DNA from: an uncultured Collinsella sp.
GTDB taxonomy: Bacteria; Actinomycetota; Coriobacteriia; Coriobacteriales; Coriobacteriaceae
DNA: 19,582 nt
Direction: 5' to 3'
NCBI GenBank assembly: GCA_958445065.1
Contig: CAUCQW010000036.1
Coordinates: forward strand, 1-19,582
The notes under the pieces were generated by a model. It ran no database searches and was not told the DNA's origin. It saw only the letters and a program-made list of their open reading frames with translations. Positions 1-5,241 of this stretch are shown piece by piece (position 1 is the first letter of the stretch; every line of letters starts with the position of its first letter). Made by a program: the position numbers and the translations under genes.

Positions 1-283
1 GGCGGAACATATCTTGTACGGAAAAGTGCAGCTTTGCGGATTGATTGTCCCGCTTCGCTTCAAGGATCATCTTTGCAGAGGCGTCCGTAGCCTCGATGTG
101 CGCCGCCGCATTCACGACGCTCTTTGCGACAAGCCCCGTGCCGGTGGCAACCTCCAGCACGGTCTTTGCTTTCACCACCGGCCGGATCAGCCCATACATC
201 TTCTCATACGCCGCCCGGTCGTTTCGCATGAAACGGTCATACCGACCGGCGTTCTTGTCCCAGAAACCCTCGCGTTCGTGCAT
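1..283 (-). CDS. Class I SAM-dependent methyltransferase, N-terminal part
   Basis: The minus strand reads from an ATG at 283 off the left edge, giving about 94 residues. The N-terminus MHEREGFWDKNAGRYDRFM is followed by the class I glycine-rich SAM-binding motif VLEVATGTGLVAK (about residues 42-54), and IEATDASAKMI matches the acidic motif II that holds the SAM ribose. These are hallmarks of Methyltransf_11/25-type enzymes; the substrate cannot be read. The start is supported by a G-rich ribosome-binding site (GGGGGCGA) a few bases upstream. A palindrome and a TATAGT -10 box lie just before it, so it is probably the first gene of its transcript and regulated. The C-terminal half is outside the window. 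Family sure, function unknown. Confidence 0.85.
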   Translation of the reverse strand, partial: MHEREGFWDKNAGRYDRFMRNDRAAYEKMYGLIRPVVKAKTVLEVATGTGLVAKSVVNAAAHIEATDASAKMILEAKRDNQSAKLHFSVQDMFR

Positions 284-300
284 GGCTGTCGCCCCCAAAC

Positions 301-321
301 AGTTAGAGTCATCTAACTATA
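301..321 (-). promoter_or_regulatory. Operator-like palindrome with -10 box for the methyltransferase
   Basis: AGTTAGA and TCTAACT form a perfect 7-bp inverted repeat around GTCA (301-318). On the minus strand a TATAGT box (316-321) overlaps one arm, 33 bases before the methyltransferase ATG. A repressor on this dyad would block the promoter. No convincing -35 hexamer is visible and the regulator is not in the window. Confidence 0.45.
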
Positions 322-338
322 ACACACGAATCATGCAG

Positions 339-357
339 TAAGATGAGGCTAACCTTC
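339..357. promoter_or_regulatory. Possible DtxR/IdeR-type metal box
   Basis: TAAGATGAGGCTAACCTTC agrees with the DtxR/IdeR consensus (TTAGGTTAGGCTAACCTAA) at 14 of 19 positions. The right half is nearly perfect and the left half degenerate. It sits about 20 bases upstream of the methyltransferase -10 box, so metal-dependent control is possible. A single imperfect site is weak evidence. Confidence 0.25.
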
Positions 358-444
358 TTTTCTTGGCTAAGACGCATCTCTTCGGTTTTCGCCTATAACG
401 GCGCGAATCAGATACTAGGCTGGAGCTGAAGAAAGAGCTCGGCG

Positions 445-492
445 GACAGGTAGGTCGATACCGGTTCCCGGAACGGTGATCCAGCCAATTAC
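445..492 (-). pseudogene. Short sortase-like coding remnant
   Basis: The minus strand encodes VIGWITVPGTGIDLPV, which closely resembles the start of the class B-type sortase catalytic domain (typically VGWI.IPGT.IDYPVVQ). Stop codons follow 10 codons downstream and occur a few codons upstream, and no catalytic Cys or Arg region is present. It is either a scrap of a decayed sortase gene or a chance match. Confidence 0.25.
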
Positions 493-532
493 ACCAGGGC
501 CCTAGTCATTGAGTGGGAATAGAAAATTCCTT

Positions 533-582
533 AGTTATGGGGGTATAAAATTGATTTCCTTTAGGATACCCCCCCCATAACT
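533..582. repeat. Imperfect palindrome, AGTTATGGGGGTAT arms (copy A)
   Basis: The left arm AGTTATGGGGGTAT (533-546) is complementary to the right arm at 566-582, except that the right arm has a run of eight C instead of five. The spacer is 19 bases. The right arm and following bases (ATAACTATATGAATTGACC) resemble the ATPase promoter region at 2230-2255 (ATAACTGATATAATGGACA), where a second copy of the palindrome occurs. No ATPase gene follows this copy. The C run could vary by slippage. Confidence 0.6.
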
Positions 583-672
583 ATATGAATTGACCTGCTG
601 ACTCCAATGAAGATTGGAGGGTAACGGCCAGGGGTGACGGCCCAGCGAGTGTTATTTTGCGAGCTATGCGCG

Positions 673-700
673 TTGAAAGCGACCTTTCGTGGCATAAACT
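673..700 (+). promoter_or_regulatory. Possible promoter of the ToxN-like leader RNA
   Basis: TTGAAA (673-678) and TAAACT (695-700) are separated by 16 bases. Transcription would start near 707 and run through the two hairpins preceding the ToxN-like start. The -10 match is moderate. Confidence 0.3.
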
Positions 701-825
701 ACTTGCCGGAAGCCGCGGCTTTCAGAGTACGGCTTACGTGTACGTTTAACCTCCGTGGGCGACGGGGTGCCGCAAGGCGTAGAATATCGCCCACCTGTAG
801 GGGCCTGCAGCGATGCGGGCCCCAC
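701..825 (+). ncRNA. Candidate structured leader/antitoxin RNA
   Basis: Type III toxin-antitoxin loci carry an RNA antitoxin immediately upstream of the toxin, usually tandem repeats followed by a hairpin terminator that limits toxin transcription. Here GTGGGCGA (755-762) pairs perfectly with TCGCCCAC (787-794), enclosing a GCC-GCAA-GGC mini-stem, and a GC-rich hairpin follows at 800-823. I do not see the expected long tandem repeats, so the antitoxin call rests on position and structure only. Confidence 0.25.
800..823 (+). terminator. Attenuator-like hairpin before the ToxN-like gene
   Basis: GGGGCC (800-805) pairs with GGCCCC (818-823), and inside it GCA pairs with TGC around a GCGA loop. 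It ends 24 bases before the GTG start. There is no long T run, so termination would be leaky, as is usual between antitoxin RNA and toxin in type III systems. Confidence 0.4.
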
Positions 826-847
826 TTCGTATGAAGAGGCGCAACCG

Positions 848-1297
848 GTGAAGGTCGTATCCATCTCCCAGGACTTCTTCGACCTCGTCGAGGGCGACCG
901 CGAGCTCATGCTTAAGCACAATCTCCCCTGCATCGTGGTGGTGAGGCTGCGTTTCCGCGGGAAGCGCAGGGACTTCGCCGTACCGCTGCATTCCAACATC
1001 GCCCCCAACGTGCCCAAAGACCAGTACTTTGCGTTGCCACCCCGCCCCACGACGCGCCCCGGCTGCCGCCACGGCATCCACTACATCAAGATGTTCCCCA
1101 TAACCAAGGCCTACCAGCGCCGCTTCAGGACCGAGGGCTCGGCCTACTACGAGACGCTCCAGCGCATCATCGATGGCAACACCAAGCGCATTGTCTCCGA
1201 GTGCCAGGCGTACCTCGACCGCTACGAGCGCGAGGGAAGGCCCCGCTTTGCCGTCGACATCGACCGCATCGTGGGGCTGCTGGAGGGCGAGAAGTAG
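848..1297 (+). CDS. ToxN/AbiQ-like endoribonuclease toxin (type III TA family)
   Basis: 149 residues from GTG 848, chosen because AAGAGG lies 8 bases upstream and the protein then begins VKVVSISQDFFDLV, as ToxN/AbiQ toxins do (short beta strand, then a helix). The frame stays open further upstream but that part runs through the hairpins. Family-like blocks in order: a hydrophobic strand CIVVVRLRFRG, then DFAVPLHSN (ToxN has YLAPLTSP with its active-site Ser), then HYIKMFPI, then a long helix with YYETLQRIIDGNTKRIVSEC resembling the ToxN tail. Such toxins cut RNA, are inhibited by a repeat RNA encoded just upstream, and often abort phage infection. The similarity is by fold pattern and I cannot verify catalytic residues. 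It could be a sister family (CptN/TenpN-like) or a hypothetical protein. Confidence 0.55.
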   Translation: MKVVSISQDFFDLVEGDRELMLKHNLPCIVVVRLRFRGKRRDFAVPLHSNIAPNVPKDQYFALPPRPTTRPGCRHGIHYIKMFPITKAYQRRFRTEGSAYYETLQRIIDGNTKRIVSECQAYLDRYEREGRPRFAVDIDRIVGLLEGEK

Positions 1298-1505
1298 GGC
1301 ACCTCGGCTCAGTCTCGAGCCATGCGGAACCGCTTTACATTTTTGAACGCCGCGTGTGCGTCCCAAATACTTGAGAAACAAGCTGTGAAGTGCGGTGGCG
1401 CGCCCGTGCCCGTGCATAGCCGTCACCATCAGCGTCTACGCGGCGTCGGCTTCAAGTGGAACTGGCGCCGCTGCTGTATATGGTTTGCCTTGCTGCAAAT
1501 GGCGA

Positions 1506-1925
1506 TCAATGCCCGCGATGTTTCTGCTTGCGCTTCAACTTTCGCTGCTCGAAGCGCGTCTCCGCCTCATCCGCGCGACGCTGACTTCTTGCTTGAGCCG
1601 ACTCCCGCTTCATTGCTTCCCGCTGTGCCGCGAGAGCCTGTTGTGCCTTGGTGCTCACCGCGGGCCGTTTAAGGGCTTTCGCTGCCTCGCGAGCGCGCCG
1701 CTTGGGGTTCTTCGCGGGCTTGCTTGTTTCAGTGGCCTTGTCGCCGAAGAACGAGAGCTTCTCCCATTCGCTTGTAACGAATCGCAGAATCTCCTCATCG
1801 GATGGCTCCGCGCCGAAGACGATGCGGGTGACGCCATACCTTCCGCCCTCGACGTGCTCCGCCAGCCCGACCCAGAATTGACCGTCGTGATATACGGTCA
1901 GGGTGGACGACACGCTGATCTGCAC
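1506..1925 (-). CDS. yjdF: YjdF family protein (DUF2992)
   Basis: 139 residues from GTG 1925, fixed by a strong AAAGGAGG 8 bases upstream; the frame is open further but without another such site. The N-terminal part SSTLTVYHDGQFWVGLAEHV and RIVFGAEPSDEEIL is the conserved DUF2992 core. The rest is a very basic helical tail containing NPKRRAREAAK, STKAQQALAAQREAMK and a final KRKQKHRGH, as in Bacillus YjdF. The biochemical role of YjdF is unknown. In many bacteria the gene is preceded by the yjdF riboswitch, which senses azaaromatic compounds, and it has been linked to resistance to such compounds. The leader here fits that arrangement. The gene stands alone, convergent with the ToxN-like gene. 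Confidence 0.85.
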   Translation of the reverse strand: MQISVSSTLTVYHDGQFWVGLAEHVEGGRYGVTRIVFGAEPSDEEILRFVTSEWEKLSFFGDKATETSKPAKNPKRRAREAAKALKRPAVSTKAQQALAAQREAMKRESAQARSQRRADEAETRFEQRKLKRKQKHRGH

Positions 1926-2061
1926 GGTTGGTTCCTCCTTTATGTAGATGACCATGCAGAGAAGGGACAACCAAGGAGGCAGGTTACTGATGCGGACTAG
2001 CGCACGCCCACGACTACCCGACGGGGACTGTGTTTTCATCTCTGATGTCCGCATTGTAGCA
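1926..2061 (-). promoter_or_regulatory. Leader of yjdF with SD/anti-SD pairing; candidate yjdF riboswitch
   Basis: On the minus strand an extended -10 (TGCTACAAT, 2053-2061) would start a leader of roughly 120 nt. The Shine-Dalgarno AAGGAGG (plus-strand 1934-1940) is perfectly complementary to CCTCCTT at 1973-1979, so the RNA can hide its own ribosome-binding site. An adjacent GGTTG can pair with the CAACC between SD and start. This is the expected expression platform of a translational riboswitch. The aptamer consensus itself was not verified. Confidence 0.45.
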
Positions 2062-2146
2062 CGCGCAGACGCGCCCTTCGTCGCTGCCGACACGACATGG
2101 CTGGGGCTTACCCCTCCGACGCGTCTTTGCGCATATTGCCTTCTCG

Positions 2147-2182
2147 CTTTCGAAACTTCAAAGTTATTTGACTTTCGAAACT
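2147..2182. repeat. Direct repeat of CTTTCGAAACT
   Basis: CTTTCGAAACT occurs at 2147-2157 and 2172-2182, 25 bp apart (about 2.4 helical turns). Each copy contains the palindrome TTTCGAAA. It lies between the divergent yjdF and ATPase genes and could be a paired protein-binding site. Confidence 0.45.
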
Positions 2183-2193
2183 AAGCGGGAATA

Positions 2194-2242
2194 AGTTATC
2201 GGTACGCTTTTTTATAAAATGTAAAAAAGTACCCCCATAACT
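2194..2242. repeat. Palindrome overlapping the ATPase promoter (copy B)
   Basis: A nested inverted repeat: AGTTAT (2194-2199) with ATAACT (2237-2242), GGTAC (2201-2205) with GTACC (2229-2233), and TTTTTTA (2208-2214) with TAAAAAA (2222-2228). Its right half GTACCCCCATAACT matches copy A at 566-582. It covers the region where the -35 box of the ATPase promoter should lie, so it looks like an operator. Confidence 0.6.
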
Positions 2243-2244
2243 GA

Positions 2245-2267
2245 TATAATGGACACTGAAAAGGGGG
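2245..2267 (+). promoter_or_regulatory. -10 box and ribosome-binding site of the DUF4143 ATPase
   Basis: A perfect TATAAT at 2245-2250 and an AAGGGGG ribosome-binding site at 2261-2267 precede the TTG start at 2274. The -35 position is occupied by the A-rich arm of palindrome copy B and has no good hexamer, which suggests an activated or tightly repressed promoter. Confidence 0.6.
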
Positions 2268-2273
2268 TGCATC

Positions 2274-3509
2274 TTGCGTATATACCGACGTGAAAAGTAT
2301 CTGAAGCGAATGCGTGGTTTCTACCACGATGACGGGATGATCAAGGTAATCACCGGTGTTCGCAGGTGTGGTAAATCCTGCCTCATGCAATCAATCGCAG
2401 ACGAACTTGTGGAATCCGGTGTAGCGAGCGACCACATCATCTATATCGACCTCGACTCACGGGAGAACAGGAAGGTCAAGACGACCGATGAGCTCGAAAA
2501 TCTGATTGACATGTCGACCCCAGCAGACACTGAGGAGACGAAGTACCTCTTCATCGATGAGATTCAGAACGTAGAGGAATTCGAGCTGCTCATCAACGGC
2601 TACCGGACAGATGGCGGTTGGTCCATTTTCATTACCGGTTCGAATTCATATCTGCTTTCTGGGCAGCTTGTTACAAAGCTGACGGGTCGCTATATCGAGT
2701 TCGAGGTGTTCCCACTCGACTTTGCGGAATATATCGATATGAAGCGTTTTCTCGGCAAGCCTGTCAATGACGTTCTCGTGGGAGAGTTTACCGAGTACCT
2801 GACCCTTGGAGGATTTCCCAAAGCGTTGGAGTATGAGGGCGAGGATGAAAAGCGCACCTATATCAAGAGTGTTATTCATGAGATCTTTGAAAAGGACGTC
2901 AAACATTCGAACAAGATTAAGAATGTCTCGGTTTTCGATGCCGTCCAGACGTATCTCATCAACAACTTTGGTGCGCCGACGAACCTGAAGAACCTCCTTG
3001 CGTACTTCAATGATGTCGAGAAGATTCCCATCAAGCGCGAAACGCTCAATCGGTATATCCAGATTCTTGTTGACGCGAAGATCCTTTATCGCTGCTCGAG
3101 GTTCGATCTCAAGTCTCGGCGATCGCTTATCCGCGAAGAGAAGTACTACCTGGCTGATCCCGGCTTCTATTTCGCCATGAACACGGATGCGAGGATTAAC
3201 TACGGGCCGGCGTTGGAGAACGTGCTCTACCTCTATCTTGCATCGCGCGGGTACGAGCTTTCTGTGGGCCGTATTGGGAAGCTCGAGTGTGACTTCATCG
3301 CTCGTAGGCGCAATGCTTACGCCTACATCCAGGTCTCTATGTCGATTGCCGACAGAGGCGTCGAGGAGCGCGAGTACAGGCCGTTCGGCCACATCAGGGA
3401 TGGGTATCCACGCTACTTGTTCACGCTTGATCCTCTATTGCAGGAGAGGGATGGCGTCAGGCACCTTAACATGGCGTCGTTTATGCAAGATGGCGGTGAT
3501 CTTATTTGA
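2274..3509 (+). CDS. AAA_14/DUF4143 family ATP-binding protein
   Basis: 411 residues from a TTG start, chosen because AAGGGGG lies 6 bases upstream and MRIYRREKYLKRM is the usual N-terminus of the family. Walker A is GVRRCGKS (28-35), Walker B YLFIDE (91-96), and FITGSNS (119-125) looks like sensor 1. A winged-helix-like region follows (about 215-290). The DUF4143 end carries GPALENVLYLYL, LECDFI and YIQV (about 311-354), a spacing typical of PD-(D/E)XK nuclease-like folds. These proteins are very common in gut bacteria and their role is unsettled; defence, toxin or DNA-binding functions have been suggested. The gene is monocistronic, has its own promoter with a palindromic operator and is followed by a terminator. 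Confidence 0.9.
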   Translation: MRIYRREKYLKRMRGFYHDDGMIKVITGVRRCGKSCLMQSIADELVESGVASDHIIYIDLDSRENRKVKTTDELENLIDMSTPADTEETKYLFIDEIQNVEEFELLINGYRTDGGWSIFITGSNSYLLSGQLVTKLTGRYIEFEVFPLDFAEYIDMKRFLGKPVNDVLVGEFTEYLTLGGFPKALEYEGEDEKRTYIKSVIHEIFEKDVKHSNKIKNVSVFDAVQTYLINNFGAPTNLKNLLAYFNDVEKIPIKRETLNRYIQILVDAKILYRCSRFDLKSRRSLIREEKYYLADPGFYFAMNTDARINYGPALENVLYLYLASRGYELSVGRIGKLECDFIARRRNAYAYIQVSMSIADRGVEEREYRPFGHIRDGYPRYLFTLDPLLQERDGVRHLNMASFMQDGGDLI

Positions 3510-3665
3510 GCGGCGGCCAGATTCTTTTGCTCCCTAGTGCGCAAACAGTGCGGGCATCAAATGGGGACCATTGCCTCACGTAGAATCGATAGATTGAGGA
3601 CTTGTTTTGATGTTGACAGGCTTTTGGCCAGTGGCTCCTATTGCCGAGTGGGAATAGCGGAAATA

Positions 3666-3706
3666 ACAGCCTCCGGACCTTTTGGTTCGGAGGCTGTCTT
3701 TTGTAT
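3666..3706 (+). terminator. Rho-independent terminator after the ATPase
   Basis: ACAGCCTCCGGACC (3666-3679) pairs with GGTTCGGAGGCTGT (3684-3697) with one G-T pair and a TTTT loop, followed by CTTTTGTATTT. It lies 157 bases after the ATPase stop. On the other strand the stem is followed by TTATTT, so it may also stop the converging merR transcript. I see no gene in the intervening 3510-3665. Confidence 0.85.
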
Positions 3707-3756
3707 TTCTACCCGAATAGGACTCCTCGCCAAAGCTCCTTTAGCATCGGGCGGCG

Positions 3757-4197
3757 TTATCGAACGTGCGTGTTCTCGTAGGCGCCTTTGATTTCTTCTG
3801 GCAAATCGTCGGGAATCAGCGCCTTCACTCTATCCTCGTTGCCATCTTGGATCGCCTGCTCGTAGTACCAGCATTTGAACCTCAGCATATCCAGCGCACG
3901 GTTCATGTTTGCGATTTCCGACTCCATGTGGGCCTTTCGCTCCTCGAACATGGCCTTGCGCTTGGGATATGTCGATGGGCCCTCCGCACACCATTCCATG
4001 AACAGCCGGATGTCCTTGATCTCCATCCCAGCCTTCTTCAGGCATTCGATGACCCGAAGCGCCTCGAGTTCCGTATCGCCGAATCGGCGAATGCCGGACG
4101 TCCGCTCCAGCCCCGGGAACAATCCCTGCTTATCGTAGTACCGCAGCGTTGAGGCGGGCAGACCGAACATCTCCGCCACCTGTCCGATTGTGTACAT
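3757..4197 (-). CDS. MerR family regulator, AdhR/NmlR-like
   Basis: 146 residues from ATG 4197, preceded by GGAGGG; an in-frame TTG 15 bases upstream is less likely because it would overlap that site. MYTIGQVAEMFGLPASTLRYYDKQG is the MerR helix-turn-helix (1-25), FRRFG-type wing residues follow (about 36-40), and a helical dimerisation region runs about 80-120. There is no metal-binding Cys cluster, but a single Cys is at position 52, where Bacillus subtilis AdhR carries its aldehyde-reactive Cys52. The divergent promoter (4229-4259) has the MerR-type long spacer and a dyad. It therefore probably activates the decarboxylase-cupin operon in response to a reactive electrophile; the inducer is inferred. 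Confidence 0.85.
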   Translation of the reverse strand: MYTIGQVAEMFGLPASTLRYYDKQGLFPGLERTSGIRRFGDTELEALRVIECLKKAGMEIKDIRLFMEWCAEGPSTYPKRKAMFEERKAHMESEIANMNRALDMLRFKCWYYEQAIQDGNEDRVKALIPDDLPEEIKGAYENTHVR

Positions 4198-4228
4198 GGT
4201 CCCTCCGGACAAATCTCGAATTAACTCC

Positions 4229-4259
4229 TTGACCTAAAGTTAGGTTTAGGTATTACCTT
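4229..4259 (+). promoter_or_regulatory. MerR-controlled promoter and operator
   Basis: TTGACC (4229-4234) is followed after 19 bases by TACCTT (4254-4259), the long spacing that MerR proteins correct by twisting DNA. Within it ACCTAAA (4232-4238) and TTTAGGT (4245-4251) form a 7-bp inverted repeat with a 6-bp spacer, and a smaller ACCTAA-AG-TTAGGT dyad overlaps. Transcripts would have about 210 nt of leader before the next start; that leader holds a GTTTTG/CAAAAC hairpin but no other recognisable element. Confidence 0.65.
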
Positions 4260-4474
4260 TATTTTCGTCAATACAAATCGGGAGCGCAAGGGATTTTCGC
4301 CAAAGGCGCACGCTTGCCGGAACGGTTTTCGCCGGTGGAGTGAACGGTGTGGGCGAAATCGCCGGGCACCCCGCCCTTGAGCAGGCGCGACGAATGGGCA
4401 TAGGGATCTAGGCGGGCAGCTTGACCGCGCGGAAGCAGTTTTGCACTCAAAACCATCGACAGGAGGAATCAAAC

Positions 4475-5239
4475 ATGACGGTTAAGCAGACAGCGGGCAG
4501 GGATGCCCTGGGGAACTTCGCTCCCAAATTCGCTCAGCTCAATGATGATGTGCTGTTCGGCGAGGTGTGGAGCCGAGAAGACGGGCTTTCCCTTCGAGAC
4601 CGCAGCGTGGTGACGGTGGTTGCCTTGATGGCACAGGGGCTGACGGACTCTTCGTTCCAATATCATCTGATGTCCGCAAAGAACAATGGCGTGACCAGGA
4701 CGGAGATAGCAGAAATCCTTACGCACGCGGCGTTTTACGCGGGATGGTCCAAGGCATGGGCGGCCTTCCGCATGGCGAAGGAGGTCTGGGCGGACGAAGA
4801 CGCTGCCGACGCAAAGGCGCAGCACCAAAACGAGATGGCGTTTCCCATCGGTGCCCCCAACGACGCATTTGCGAAGTACTTTATCGGTCAAAGCTACCTC
4901 TCACCCCTTTCCACCGAGCAAGTCGGCGTTTACAACGTGACGTTTGAGCCCGGCTGCCGCAACAACTGGCACACCCATCACGCCAAAAGCGGCGGCGGGC
5001 AGATCCTCGTCTGCGTGGCTGGCCGAGGGTTTTACCAGGAATGGGGCAAACCGGCACAGGAGCTATGCCCCGGCGATGTAGTAAATATTCCCGCAGGCGT
5101 AAAGCACTGGCACGGTGCGGCGCCCGACAGCTGGTTCTCCCATCTCGCGGTGGAGGTTCCGGGCGAGGAGGCCTCCAACGAGTGGTTGGAGCCCGTGGAC
5201 GACGAGCAATACCTTAAAGCGACTGACAAGGAGGTTTAG
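4475..5239 (+). CDS. Carboxymuconolactone decarboxylase family-cupin fusion protein
   Basis: 254 residues from ATG 4475 with AGGAGG 8 bases upstream. Residues about 25-105 are a CMD domain: FGEVWSREDGLSLRDRSVVT, NNGVTRTEIAEILTHAAFYAGW. It lacks the CxxC of AhpD-type peroxidases. Residues about 150-230 are a cupin barrel: WHTHH (165-169) and Q176 form metal motif 1, and PGDVVNIPAGVKHWHG (199-214) motif 2. Such fusions are usually found with a MerR regulator and a hydrolase or oxidoreductase in gut bacteria. The real substrate is unknown and muconolactone degradation should not be assumed. The next gene starts 2 bases after its stop, so they are co-transcribed. Confidence 0.9.
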   Translation: MTVKQTAGRDALGNFAPKFAQLNDDVLFGEVWSREDGLSLRDRSVVTVVALMAQGLTDSSFQYHLMSAKNNGVTRTEIAEILTHAAFYAGWSKAWAAFRMAKEVWADEDAADAKAQHQNEMAFPIGAPNDAFAKYFIGQSYLSPLSTEQVGVYNVTFEPGCRNNWHTHHAKSGGGQILVCVAGRGFYQEWGKPAQELCPGDVVNIPAGVKHWHGAAPDSWFSHLAVEVPGEEASNEWLEPVDDEQYLKATDKEV

Positions 5240-5241
5240 GT

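Larger units (their letters stand above)
284..847. other. Gene-poor stretch between methyltransferase and ToxN-like gene
   Basis: No intact gene is visible. The stretch contains an operator-like palindrome, a DtxR-like half site, a sortase-like coding scrap on the minus strand, a large imperfect palindrome (533-582), a CTCCAAT/ATTGGAG hairpin at 603-620, two imperfect GGGTRACGGCC repeats around 620-642, and two strong hairpins just before the ToxN-like start. The mixture looks like a decayed accessory junction plus the leader of the next gene. Confidence 0.6.

Noticed and set aside
511..522. GAGTGGGAATAG shared by 511-522 and 3647-3658 (encoding EWE-stop) and a similar end at 6261-6272
   Set aside because: A few 12-base matches are expected by chance in 19.5 kb, and the upstream translations do not resemble each other.
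746..1429. 227-residue minus-strand frame opposite the ToxN-like gene
   Set aside because: No recognisable motif or ribosome-binding site, and the plus strand carries a convincing protein with a good start.
1298..1505. Possible gene between the convergent ToxN-like and yjdF genes
   Set aside because: No protein-like frame and no clear terminator or RNA structure found.
2646..3392. 248-residue minus-strand frame inside the DUF4143 ATPase
   Set aside because: Shadow of an unmistakable ATPase gene.
4260..4474. Possible small genes in the CMD-cupin leader on either strand
   Set aside because: Short translations rich in Arg/Pro/Cys, no start signals, no family resemblance.
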